From HGM20899 sp964615195 (GTDB lineage: Bacteria; Pseudomonadota; Gammaproteobacteria; Enterobacterales; Succinivibrionaceae), in contig CAZTNG010000026.1 of NCBI GenBank assembly GCA_964615195.1, positions 1 to 24,985 on the forward strand: DNA of 24,985 bases. The letters are read 5' to 3'. Made by a program: the position numbers and the translations under genes. How positions within the stretch are numbered: the first letter of the stretch is position 1; the number at the start of each line of letters is the position of its first letter. The notes below the pieces were generated by a model. It was not told the origin of the DNA. It did no database searches and saw only the letters and a program-made list of their open reading frames with translations. Positions 17,370 to 24,975 of this stretch are shown here, one piece after another.

Positions 17370-17397
17370 ACTATAATAAAGATAAATAGGTATGCAA
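17370..17397 (-). promoter_or_regulatory. Probable promoter of argS-ftsN
   Basis: On the minus strand TTGCAT (plus 17392-17397) and TATAGT (17370-17375) are separated by 16 bases, about 60 bases upstream of the argS start, within the 111-bp gap after priA. This is one of the better sigma-70 matches in the window. Confidence 0.5.
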
Positions 17398-17418
17398 AAT
17401 AAATTTGTATGTTATTTA

Positions 17419-19620
17419 TTAAATTATATCTATTGGATCTATTTCAATAACAGTATGTATTTTATTACGTTTATTGAATTGATCTATTTTGTTTAAAAGT
17501 ATGGTTGCGCATTCAGAAATGTTTTTCCTGATTTTTGATTGAACAATTATTTGCATATGAAATCTATTTTGTCTTCTTTCAATTAGTGAAGAAAAAGGTG
17601 GTGTGAATGTAGTACCTTTTTCAAGAAAATTATTATTTAATAAAAATTTGTATGAATTATCAAGAAAATCAAATACATCTTTTTTATCCGTGCCATCTGC
17701 TCTAAGTGCAAATTGGTAGCTGAAAGGCGGAAGATCTGATAGATATCTTTCTTTTAAACATTCTGTTGCAAAACCATCATAGCCATCGTTAATTAATTTT
17801 AATAGAAGAGGCTGTTTTGGACAATGTGTTTGTAATATTACATGTCCTGTTTTTTCTTCACGACCAGCTCTACCAGATACCTGTATAATAAGTTGTGCTA
17901 ACTTCTCAGTGGCTCTGTAATCATTTGAATATAAATAAGAATCAATATTAACGATCCCAACCAAAGTAACATTTGGGAAATGATGCCCTTTAGCAAGCAT
18001 TTGTGTTCCAACCAAAATTTGGTATTTATTTGAATTAATATTATTTAGATATTCTTCTAAAATTCCTTTTTTAGATGTAGTATCTCTATCAATTCTAATA
18101 ATGTGTGCATTTGGAAATATCGAACTAAGAGTCTCGCAAATTTTTTCAGTACCATTTCCTGTGGAAACAAGCTTTGAGCTCCCACATTTTGGACAAACTT
18201 GTGGAATAGGATATTTTGTTTCACAATGATGACATGATAAGAAATTCCCTATGGAATGAAAACATAAATTAGTATCACAATTAGAACATTTAAATATAAA
18301 ACCGCAATCATGACATATGACTGATTGTGCATAACCTCTTCTGTTTAGCATTATTAATGCTTGGTTACCCTGTGATATAGTTCTAGCAATAGCATCAATT
18401 AAAGGTTCTGAAAGGCCTTGTATAACGTTTTGATGGCGCATGTCAATAATTTCACTAGATACCATTGAAGCTTTACCAGCTCTGTTATTAAGTCTACATT
18501 CAATATATTTACCAACTCTAACATTATTAATTGATTCAATTGATGGTGTTGCAGACCCTAATAATATTGGAATATTTATGCTTTGAGCTCTCTTTATAGC
18601 GCAGTCTCTTGCTGAATATCTGAAACCATCATCTTGGTGATATGAATAATCATGTTCTTCATCTACAATAATAACACCTAATTTGGGCATTGGAGTAAAA
18701 AGAGAACTTCGAGTGCCGATCAAGATAGCAGCTTCCGTTGATTTTGTTACAAGGAATGATTGTAATTTTTCAGTGTTTGTTAACGATGAATGAATACATA
18801 CTATTGGTACAGAAAATCTATCATAGAAACGACTTACCGTTTGAGGAGTTAGGTTAATTTCTGGAACTAATACTAATGCTTGCAACCCTTTACGTAAGCA
18901 TTTGGCAATAATATGTAGGTATACTTCCGTTTTTCCAGAACCTGTTACTCCATTTATTAAATAAACGTTAAAACATGATAAGTTAATCGAATTAACAATA
19001 TTTTTTTGCTCAATATTTAATTGAAGTTCTTTGTTAATTTTGATTTGTTTTTCATACCATTTTGTATTAGATTTTCTTAAATCTATTTTTTCAATCAATT
19101 CTAAATTTTGCAGTTTATTTAATATTTGTTTTGAGATTCCTTGTTCTCTTAGTGCTAGGGTTGATATAGGTCCTTGACAAATTATTTCAAAAGCTTTTTT
19201 TGCAACACGAGCACCTTTTAATACATCACCATTTGTATCTGTAAAATTAGCTTTTTCCCAACCTTCAATAATTGGCAATGAAGCATTATGATCATTTCTT
19301 AATGCTGAGGGAATTGCACTATAACATACTTCTCCAATAGGATAATGATAGTATTCAGAAGCCCATTTTAAAAGATTTAGAATTTCTGTTGTAAATAAAG
19401 GAATATCATCAATTAATTCAATAATTTCTTTTACTTTTATATTATTTGGTAGAGATGAAACATTACTACATTTAACAATGATACCAACAATATTTTTTGA
19501 GGAAAAAGAAACTAATACCCTCCTTCCTTCTAAGTTAGTAGAATTTATAATTTTCGATTCTAAATAAAAGTATTCAAATGTTTTAAATAAAGGAACATTC
19601 AAAGCTACTTGAAAAAACAT
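17419..19620 (-). CDS. priA: Primosomal protein N', replication restart helicase
   Basis: A 3'-to-5' superfamily 2 DNA helicase that recognises stalled forks and loads DnaB via PriB/DnaT. 733 residues (E. coli 732). Order: N-terminal 3'-DNA-binding domain (1-105) and winged helix, helicase lobe 1 with Walker A GVTGSGKT (224-231) and DEEH (320-323), then GSATPSIES, lobe 2 interrupted by a zinc module with eight Cys (C436, C439, C445, C448, C463, C466, C476, C479), then GTQMLAKGHHFPNVTLV and QVSGRAGR. All catalytic motifs are intact. AGGAA lies 12 bases upstream of the ATG. Divergent from rpmE, the usual arrangement in gammaproteobacteria. Confidence 0.97.
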   Translation of the reverse strand: MFFQVALNVPLFKTFEYFYLESKIINSTNLEGRRVLVSFSSKNIVGIIVKCSNVSSLPNNIKVKEIIELIDDIPLFTTEILNLLKWASEYYHYPIGEVCYSAIPSALRNDHNASLPIIEGWEKANFTDTNGDVLKGARVAKKAFEIICQGPISTLALREQGISKQILNKLQNLELIEKIDLRKSNTKWYEKQIKINKELQLNIEQKNIVNSINLSCFNVYLINGVTGSGKTEVYLHIIAKCLRKGLQALVLVPEINLTPQTVSRFYDRFSVPIVCIHSSLTNTEKLQSFLVTKSTEAAILIGTRSSLFTPMPKLGVIIVDEEHDYSYHQDDGFRYSARDCAIKRAQSINIPILLGSATPSIESINNVRVGKYIECRLNNRAGKASMVSSEIIDMRHQNVIQGLSEPLIDAIARTISQGNQALIMLNRRGYAQSVICHDCGFIFKCSNCDTNLCFHSIGNFLSCHHCETKYPIPQVCPKCGSSKLVSTGNGTEKICETLSSIFPNAHIIRIDRDTTSKKGILEEYLNNINSNKYQILVGTQMLAKGHHFPNVTLVGIVNIDSYLYSNDYRATEKLAQLIIQVSGRAGREEKTGHVILQTHCPKQPLLLKLINDGYDGFATECLKERYLSDLPPFSYQFALRADGTDKKDVFDFLDNSYKFLLNNNFLEKGTTFTPPFSSLIERRQNRFHMQIIVQSKIRKNISECATILLNKIDQFNKRNKIHTVIEIDPIDII

Positions 19621-19636
19621 AATATATAGATTCCTG

Positions 19637-19665
19637 TTGCAAAAATTTTATTAATAATATATCAT
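19637..19665 (+). promoter_or_regulatory. Probable promoter of rpmE
   Basis: TTGCAA (19637-19642) and TATCAT (19660-19665) are separated by exactly 17 bases. The implied start near 19672 gives an 85-90-base leader ahead of rpmE. Confidence 0.55.
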
Positions 19666-19671
19666 TTGCGA

Positions 19672-19758
19672 CCGTAAATTTTGTTTTTTTATTTTATTTG
19701 TGTGGTGTTTGGCGCGAATAGCGGTCAGATGGCGACGCAACCTTACTTGAGGTTTCCC
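19672..19758 (+). promoter_or_regulatory. Structured rpmE leader, candidate autoregulatory element
   Basis: Between the putative transcription start and the rpmE ATG lies an island (about 19710-19742) much richer in G+C than the surrounding intergenic DNA. AACCT (19739-19743) can pair with AGGTT (19750-19754), which covers most of the ribosome site GAGG (19749-19752). A leader that hides the ribosome site would suit feedback by the ribosomal protein; autogenous control of rpmE has been described in E. coli. The function here is inference. Confidence 0.4.
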
Positions 19759-19974
19759 ATGAAAAAAGATATTCATCCAGCCTACGACGCGATCACTGTA
19801 AAGTGTTCTTGTGGTAATGTATTCCAGACTCGTTCTACAATAGGTCATGACATAACAGTTGATGTTTGCTCTGCATGTCACCCTTTCTATACTGGTAAGC
19901 AAAAGATTGTTGATACTGGTGGACGTGTTGAACGTTTCAATAAGCGTTTTGGTGCTATTTCTTCAAAGAAGTAA
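19759..19974 (+). CDS. rpmE: 50S ribosomal protein L31 (zinc-binding type)
   Basis: Large-subunit ribosomal protein bL31 of 71 residues, which bridges to the 30S head. The frame is open from 19681. I chose the ATG at 19759 as it yields the standard start MKKDIHPAYDAITVKC and has GAGG 6 bases upstream. It is the C+ form: C16 and C18 (CSCG) with C37 and C40 (CSACH) form the zinc site. GKQKIVDTGGRVERFNKRF is the family C-terminal signature. C+ forms act as a zinc store, often replaced by a C- paralogue under zinc limitation; none is seen in this window. A strong terminator follows at once, so it is probably monocistronic. Confidence 0.97.
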   Translation: MKKDIHPAYDAITVKCSCGNVFQTRSTIGHDITVDVCSACHPFYTGKQKIVDTGGRVERFNKRFGAISSKK

Positions 19975-19990
19975 GTTCGAAACAATTGTG

Positions 19991-20018
19991 AAAAACCCGC
20001 TTTTTAGCGGGTTTTTTT
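19991..20018 (+). terminator. Intrinsic terminator of rpmE
   Basis: Perfect 11-bp stem AAAAACCCGCT (19991-20001) and AGCGGGTTTTT (20006-20016) with a TTTT loop, followed by a T-tract. It starts 17 bases after the rpmE stop and is the clearest rho-independent terminator in the window. Confidence 0.93.
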
Positions 20019-20133
20019 CTTAATTTTGTGTGTTTAACATCACAAAATCAATTTTTTTTAGACTGTTCTCTTTTATAAGATTAAATTTGGATTATTCTGT
20101 AATAAGTGGTACTTTGTTGATGTATAAGAAGTA

Positions 20134-20168
20134 TTGCCATTAATAAAAGAGTTACTTTTAAATATAGT
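20134..20168 (+). promoter_or_regulatory. Possible maeB promoter
   Basis: TTGCCA (20134-20139) resembles a -35. At 17 bases the -10 would be the weak TTTAAA (20157-20162). Alternatively TATAGT (20163-20168) pairs with TTAATA (20140-20145) at 17 bases. Both place transcription start at or just before the inverted repeat 20169-20199. Confidence 0.28.
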
Positions 20169-20199
20169 AGTTCATAAGATATATATTTGTTTATGAACT
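20169..20199. repeat. Perfect inverted repeat directly upstream of the maeB ribosome site
   Basis: AGTTCATAA (20169-20177) and TTATGAACT (20191-20199), 9-bp arms and a 13-base spacer, ending 1 base before GGAG (20201-20204). The arms repeat with 22-base spacing, about two helix turns, as in a dimeric operator. The transcript could also form a leader hairpin beside the ribosome site. Confidence 0.55.
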
Positions 20200-20212
20200 T
20201 GGAGATTGCCAT

Positions 20213-21460
20213 ATGGCTGATAAAAAATTACATGATGCTGCATTGGATTACCATGCACATCCGATCCCAGGGAAAATTTCTATTGAAATTTCAAAACCAG
20301 CAGAAACTGCTCATGATTTGACTCTCGCATATAGTCCAGGTGTTGCTGAACCAGTTAGCGAGATCGCGAAAGACCCAGAACTAGCATATGAATATACCAT
20401 AAAAGGTAATTTGGTTGCAGTAATAAGTAATGGTACTGCAATTCTTGGTTTAGGCAATCTAGGTCCTTTGGCCTCTAAACCTGTAATGGAAGGTAAGGCT
20501 TTATTATTTAAGCGTTTTGCAAATGTAAATGCTATTGATATTGAAGTAAAGCATAAAGACATTGATGATTTTGTTAATACAGTTGCAAATATAGCTGACA
20601 CATTTGGTGGTATTAATCTTGAAGATATTAAGGCACCAGAGTGTTTTGAAATTGAACGAAGATTAAAGAAAATTTGTTCAGTTCCTGTTTTTCACGATGA
20701 CCAACATGGTACTGCAATTGTAACTACAGCTGGTATTTTGAATGCTTTACAAATTCAAGGCAAAAAAATAGAAGATTGTAAAGTTGTATGTTTAGGTGCT
20801 GGTGCAGCTGGTGTTGCATGCTCTGATTTGCTTTTAGCTTGTGGGGCTAAGAGAGAAAATTTTTACATGTTAGATAGACATGGTGTCGTTTGTTCAGCAA
20901 GAACAGATTTGAATGGCGAAAAACCAAGATTTGTAAATGACAGTGGATTAAGAACTTTAGATGAAGCTATGAAAGATGCTGATGTATTTTTAGGTGTGTC
21001 TGGTTCTAATTTGGTAAACGAAGAACAAGTAAAGAGTATGGCTCCTAATGCTGTTATTTTTGCGTGTTCTAATCCAGATCCTGAAGTTGCACCTGCTGTT
21101 GTTCAAGAAGTTAGACCGGATATTATTTTTGGAACTGGCCGATCTGATTATCCTAATCAAATAAACAATGTTATTTGTTTCCCTTTCTTATTTAGGGGTG
21201 CATTAGATGTTAGAGCTTCTGAAATAAACCTTGAAATGAAAAAAGCGGCAATGAATGCAATAAGATTGTTAGCTCAAGAACCTGTTCCTGATGAGGTATT
21301 AAGGTTATCTGGAGAAGATCAATTAGAATTTGGCAAACATTATATAATGCCAAAAGCTGTTGATCATCGTTTATATAGTTGGGTTTCAAAAGCTGTGGCA
21401 AAAGCAGCGATTGCCTCTGGTGTTGCAAGAAAACCTATGCCTGCTCATTATATGGAATAA
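20213..21460 (+). CDS. maeB: Malic enzyme, short form without phosphotransacetylase domain
   Basis: Oxidatively decarboxylates malate to pyruvate with reduction of NAD(P)+, in the cytosol. 415 residues. The N-terminal malic domain shows the catalytic Y40 in AYSPGVAEP, K95 in KPVMEGKA and metal ligands in E137/D138 and HDDQHGTA (D162, D163). The nucleotide-binding domain has GAGAAG (195-200) and ACSNPDPE. The C-terminus ends after KAAIASGVARKP. E. coli MaeB (759 residues) carries an extra phosphotransacetylase-like domain absent here; the ORF ends cleanly, so this looks like the natural short form known from Pseudomonas and Vibrio, not a truncation. GGAG precedes the ATG by 8 bases. Cofactor choice is not certain. 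Confidence 0.93.
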   Translation: MADKKLHDAALDYHAHPIPGKISIEISKPAETAHDLTLAYSPGVAEPVSEIAKDPELAYEYTIKGNLVAVISNGTAILGLGNLGPLASKPVMEGKALLFKRFANVNAIDIEVKHKDIDDFVNTVANIADTFGGINLEDIKAPECFEIERRLKKICSVPVFHDDQHGTAIVTTAGILNALQIQGKKIEDCKVVCLGAGAAGVACSDLLLACGAKRENFYMLDRHGVVCSARTDLNGEKPRFVNDSGLRTLDEAMKDADVFLGVSGSNLVNEEQVKSMAPNAVIFACSNPDPEVAPAVVQEVRPDIIFGTGRSDYPNQINNVICFPFLFRGALDVRASEINLEMKKAAMNAIRLLAQEPVPDEVLRLSGEDQLEFGKHYIMPKAVDHRLYSWVSKAVAKAAIASGVARKPMPAHYME

Positions 21461-21492
21461 ATTTTTATTTTGATGTAAAAGCATGATTTTAA

Positions 21493-21524
21493 TATGAACC
21501 CCGTTATTGATAATGGGGTTCATA
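21493..21524. terminator. Hairpin between convergent maeB and trmA
   Basis: Stem TATGAACCCC (21493-21502) with GGGGTTCATA (21515-21524), extended inward by a G-T pair and TTA/TAA to a TTGA loop (21507-21510), 14 pairs in all. There is no T-tract on the plus strand. It sits between convergent genes and probably serves as a shared 3'-end hairpin. Its core CCCC(G)TTAT...ATAATGGGG resembles the hairpin at 5771-5796. Confidence 0.6.
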
Positions 21525-21571
21525 CGTATTATATGAATCTATTTTTAGGAATTATTATTGTGAATTAGACT

Positions 21572-22699
21572 TTAATGTTGTTGTTTTTTGCCTAGGATAA
21601 TCCCTGTTTCAATATGTTCTGTATATGGAAATTGGTCAAAGAATGATAGATTAAGAATATCGTGAGTTTTAGTTAACAATTTTAGATTTTCTATAAGAGT
21701 GTCATGGTTACATGAAATATATATAATTTTTTCATATTTTTGAAGTAGCTCGATAGTTTTTATATCTAAACCAGAACGAGGAGGATCAACTAGAATTGTT
21801 TTGCAGTTATAGTCATCAAGATCAACTTCAGCTTGACGCAGTCTATTAAAAGTTCGTTCTCTGTTTAATGCTTGTGTAAATTCCTCAGCGCTCATTCTAA
21901 TAATTTTTATGTTGTTTATATTGTTTGATTTTATGTTGTTTTGCGCGGATAGAACACTTGTTTTAGATATTTCTGTGGCTAATACTTTTCTAAAGTTATC
22001 AGCTAAGGCTATAGAAAAATTTCCGTTTCCGCAATATAGTTCTAGCAAATCACTTGTTTTATCGATGACATTATTTTTTACCCAAGATAGCATTTTTTCA
22101 CATACGTTAGCATTAGGTTGAGTAAAACTATTTTCAACTTGTTGATACCTGTATGTTTTGTTATTTACAGAAAGCTGTTCCCATACAAAATCTTGGTTTA
22201 AAGAAATTTTTTGCTTAAAAGCTCTGCCTATAACATTAACACTTTTTTTATAGTTTCTTAATTGCTCCAACAATTTATTTGCTTCATTAGTCCACTCGTC
22301 ATCTAATTTTTTGTGATAGGTTAAAGTTATTAAAGCCTCGCCACTAAGAGTGGTGAGAAAATCTATTGCAAAAAGTTTGGATCTTATAATTTCATTATTA
22401 GAAATTAGTTCAGCAACAATCGGCATGAAAAAATTGATTAAAGTAGAACCAGGGTCAAAGTGATCAATAAATACTTTTGTTTTATTTTTTCCTATTTTAT
22501 TTATCATAAAATATTTTATTTTTGAGCCGTCGTGATAAATATTAAATTCAGCTCTCATTCGGTAATTTATCGGATTTGAATAAAAAATACTTGGTTTTGG
22601 AGTTGTAAAACAATCTTTAAATAAATTCTCTATTTTTAAAACTTTTTTATCAATTTGCTCTTGATATTCGTCTTTATTAATGTCACCAAATAAACTCAT
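21572..22699 (-). CDS. trmA: tRNA/tmRNA (uracil-C5)-methyltransferase
   Basis: Makes ribothymidine at position 54 (m5U54) in the T-arm of tRNA, using S-adenosylmethionine. 375 residues (E. coli 366) and alignable over the full length: YRMRAEFNIYHDG (46-58), YHKKLDDEW (128-136), YRQ-like YRYQQVENSFTQPNA, the SAM-binding LLELYCGNGNFS (218-229), the DPPRSG motif (305-310), the nucleophile C330 in YISCN and the general base E364 in EHIETG. No TRAM domain or iron-sulfur cysteines, which separates it from RlmD. GAAGGAAT lies upstream of the ATG. Divergent from btuB, the same pairing as in E. coli. Confidence 0.96.
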   Translation of the reverse strand: MSLFGDINKDEYQEQIDKKVLKIENLFKDCFTTPKPSIFYSNPINYRMRAEFNIYHDGSKIKYFMINKIGKNKTKVFIDHFDPGSTLINFFMPIVAELISNNEIIRSKLFAIDFLTTLSGEALITLTYHKKLDDEWTNEANKLLEQLRNYKKSVNVIGRAFKQKISLNQDFVWEQLSVNNKTYRYQQVENSFTQPNANVCEKMLSWVKNNVIDKTSDLLELYCGNGNFSIALADNFRKVLATEISKTSVLSAQNNIKSNNINNIKIIRMSAEEFTQALNRERTFNRLRQAEVDLDDYNCKTILVDPPRSGLDIKTIELLQKYEKIIYISCNHDTLIENLKLLTKTHDILNLSFFDQFPYTEHIETGIILGKKQQH

Positions 22700-22727
22700 T
22701 AATGTATTCCTTCTAACTATATATTTT

Positions 22728-22759
22728 ATTATATCTTAATGTTTTATTTTTTATTACAA
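22728..22759 (-). promoter_or_regulatory. Possible trmA promoter
   Basis: On the minus strand a perfect TATAAT (plus 22728-22733) lies about 29 bases upstream of the start codon. TTGTAA (22754-22759) is the nearest -35-like element, but the 20-base spacer is too long, so only the -10 is credible. Confidence 0.35.
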
Positions 22760-22800
22760 GATCTGAATGTTGATGTAATAAAAATTAATATTTTTATTAA

Positions 22801-22831
22801 TTAACTACTAATTGATTCTTATCTATATAAT
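22801..22831 (+). promoter_or_regulatory. Probable btuB promoter
   Basis: A perfect -10 TATAAT (22826-22831) lies immediately before the riboswitch, putting the start of transcription near 22838. The -35 is weak (TTAACT at 22801-22806, 19-base spacer). Confidence 0.45.
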
Positions 22832-22837
22832 ACGCAA

Positions 22838-22985
22838 ACTTGAGGTGAATATTCTTAATAAGGAATTTGGTGAAAATCCAAAGCTGACGCGCAGCGGTAT
22901 AGAAATTTAGCACTATATAACACTGGTTTTATACTGGGAAGTTTGTGTTTATTATTGTTCTGAGCCCGAAGACTTGCCTTTTGAT
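22838..22985 (+). promoter_or_regulatory. Cobalamin riboswitch upstream of btuB
   Basis: The leader shows the conserved cobalamin riboswitch blocks in order: GAGGTGAAT at the 5' side (22842-22850), GGAATTTGGTGAAAATCCA (22862-22880), the core GCTGACGCGCAGCGGTA (22883-22899), and the 3' B12 box AGCCCGAAGACTTGCC (22963-22978), against a family pattern near AGCCNGGAGACCTGCC. The island stands out by its G+C content. It ends about 33 bases before the btuB start, with no obvious terminator hairpin, so control of translation initiation is the likelier mode. Exact ends are approximate. Confidence 0.93.
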
Positions 22986-23017
22986 TATATGTTATCTACG
23001 CGATATGGATTTAGTAC

Positions 23018-24871
23018 ATGAAATTTAAAATTATCTTAATGGTGGGGATCTTATTCCCTTGTTTTTCATCTGCTCAAACAACTATAAATGAAAATGATAT
23101 AGTTGTAACTGCTAATAGAATGCAAGAAAGCAAAACATCAGTTTTAGCTGATATACATTCTGTCACTGCTAGACAAATAGAAAGTCACAACATTTCTTCT
23201 CTTTCAGAGGCTTTGTCTCTATTACCAGGAATTCAAGTTTTTAGTTATGGAGGAAAAGGGCAAGCTGCTAATTTTTATGTTAGAGGTGGTAAAGCTGAGC
23301 ATGTCTTGGTATTACTAGATGGAAATACTCTTAATACTTCCGGTATTGCTGCAATTAATCCTAATTTTATTCCCACAAATATGATTGAGAAAATAGAATT
23401 TATAAGGGGACAAAGAGCTACTGTTTATGGAGCAAATGCTATTAGCGGGGTTATAAACATAATTACAAAACCTAACTATAAGAATAAGCAATCATTAAAA
23501 TATTCATATTCTTCATACGACACGCATGAATTAGGATTTAACAATACATTGTTAATTGATGAGTCTACAGTTTTAAAAATTGCAGGTGGTGCATCGAAAT
23601 CAGATGGATTCAATATCCATCCACAAGCGGGACTGAATGATGGTACTAAATATGGTTATAAAAGTAAAAATCTAAATCTTAATATTTCGCATTTAACTCC
23701 TAATAATATAGAGTTATGGGCAAGTTATAATTACCTATTTAATAGGGGGGAATATGATAATTCTTATTTTGATTGGGCAACAGGTGATCCAATAAAAGAA
23801 AAAGATCGAAATGATGTTGAAAGAAACATTGTATCAATTGGTTCTAAATATGGAAGTGATAGTTATAATTATGATTATGGTTTTATGTATACAAACAGTA
23901 ATGAGTATAGTTACCCAATAGGCGATAGTAAAATAGGTCATACTGCATCACCTTTTAAAATTAATGCTTTAAGTACTCATTTTACAAATGATTTTGTAAT
24001 ATTTCCAGGTTTTAAATTCGGTTTTGGTGGAGAGTTTGATAATAACGTATTAAATAAAGATTCATCATCTTATGGGCAATATTTTTCTAATGATGATAAA
24101 TCATTAGTCAACAGAGCTTTATTTGCATGTGTAAATTCTGAACAAGGAATTTATCTAGCAGAACTAAGTTATCGTGTGGATGACAACTCTAGTTATGGTA
24201 CTCATCATTCCTTTTCTGTAGGAGGTGGGTTGAATTTTAATAATTATGCAATGTTTTCTTTAAAATATGGCACAGCTTATAGATCTCCAACTTTGATGGA
24301 ATTATATTATCCATTAGGTGGAAATACTAATTTAAGGGAAGAAAAATCAAAAAATATTGAGTTCGGATTTAAGGGGAATTTAGAATATTTAGGATACTAT
24401 TCTAATTTTTATTATACAAAAATGTCTGACTTAATTGGCTACGATATGAATACTTGGAAGTACTACAATGTATCAGAAGCTATTATCAAAGGTGTTGAAT
24501 TAGGAACAGATTATAATTTTGAAAAAATAATTTTTGGCCTTTCTGTAGATTTGTTAGATCCTAAAGATAGTAATACAGATGAAACTATAAAATATAGAGC
24601 TAAACAGATGTATAAAGCTCATATAAGTGGCGAATTAGGTAAATTTAATTTTAGTGGGTTATATAATTTTGTTTCCAAAAGGTATACATCTGCAAAACCT
24701 CTTGGAGGTTTTGCACTAGTAAATATTGCTACAGGATATACTTGGCAAAATAAAGTTAAATTTGGCTTGTCTATAGAAAATTTAATGGATAAAAATTATC
24801 AACTAAGTTCTGGATATTTAACAGGTGGAAGAATTTACACAGCAAGTATTGAATTAATGAACTTTTATTGA
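23018..24871 (+). CDS. btuB: TonB-dependent outer-membrane vitamin B12 receptor
   Basis: A 617-residue outer-membrane transporter (E. coli BtuB 614) that takes up cobalamin using TonB energy. A signal peptide covers about 1-19 (cleavage near SSA-Q). The TonB box DIVVTA is at 27-32, followed by ANRM as in BtuB. The plug domain (about 35-150) contains LLPGIQV, NFYVRGG, VLVLLDG and VYGANAISGVINIIT; the rest is the 22-strand barrel, with YRSPTLMELYYP and a C-terminal NLMDKNYQLSSGY, ending in aromatic Tyr as needed for barrel assembly. The riboswitch directly upstream identifies the substrate class as cobalamin. A terminator hairpin follows the stop. No TonB or BtuCDF genes are in the window. Confidence 0.94.
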   Translation: MKFKIILMVGILFPCFSSAQTTINENDIVVTANRMQESKTSVLADIHSVTARQIESHNISSLSEALSLLPGIQVFSYGGKGQAANFYVRGGKAEHVLVLLDGNTLNTSGIAAINPNFIPTNMIEKIEFIRGQRATVYGANAISGVINIITKPNYKNKQSLKYSYSSYDTHELGFNNTLLIDESTVLKIAGGASKSDGFNIHPQAGLNDGTKYGYKSKNLNLNISHLTPNNIELWASYNYLFNRGEYDNSYFDWATGDPIKEKDRNDVERNIVSIGSKYGSDSYNYDYGFMYTNSNEYSYPIGDSKIGHTASPFKINALSTHFTNDFVIFPGFKFGFGGEFDNNVLNKDSSSYGQYFSNDDKSLVNRALFACVNSEQGIYLAELSYRVDDNSSYGTHHSFSVGGGLNFNNYAMFSLKYGTAYRSPTLMELYYPLGGNTNLREEKSKNIEFGFKGNLEYLGYYSNFYYTKMSDLIGYDMNTWKYYNVSEAIIKGVELGTDYNFEKIIFGLSVDLLDPKDSNTDETIKYRAKQMYKAHISGELGKFNFSGLYNFVSKRYTSAKPLGGFALVNIATGYTWQNKVKFGLSIENLMDKNYQLSSGYLTGGRIYTASIELMNFY

Positions 24872-24889
24872 TCGTATATTTAGCATATG

Positions 24890-24916
24890 AAAGCTATATT
24901 TTTAATATAGCTTTTT
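24890..24916 (+). terminator. Intrinsic terminator of btuB
   Basis: A 10-bp stem AAAGCTATAT (24890-24899) and ATATAGCTTT (24905-24914) with a 5-base loop, running into a T-rich tract, 18 bases after the btuB stop. Confidence 0.8.
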
Positions 24917-24919
24917 ATT

Positions 24920-24949
24920 TTGTTTTATAAATAAAAAAGGATGTATAAT
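24920..24949 (+). promoter_or_regulatory. Possible promoter of the next gene
   Basis: TTGTTT (24920-24925) and a perfect TATAAT (24944-24949), with an 18-base spacer, lie between the btuB terminator and a likely start codon at 24976. Confidence 0.35.
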
Positions 24950-24975
24950 TATTATCAAATATTAGGTGATAAATC

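Noticed and set aside
19651..19902. Minus-strand 83-codon frame across the rpmE region
   Set aside because: It is antisense to rpmE and its leader; rpmE has all family residues.
20213..21460. maeB as a truncated gene
   Set aside because: It lacks the phosphotransacetylase domain of E. coli MaeB, but the short form is normal in several gammaproteobacteria and no remnant of the second domain follows the stop.
22812..22831. TTGATT plus TATAAT as the btuB promoter pair
   Set aside because: The spacer is only 8 bases, so TTGATT cannot be the -35 for that -10.
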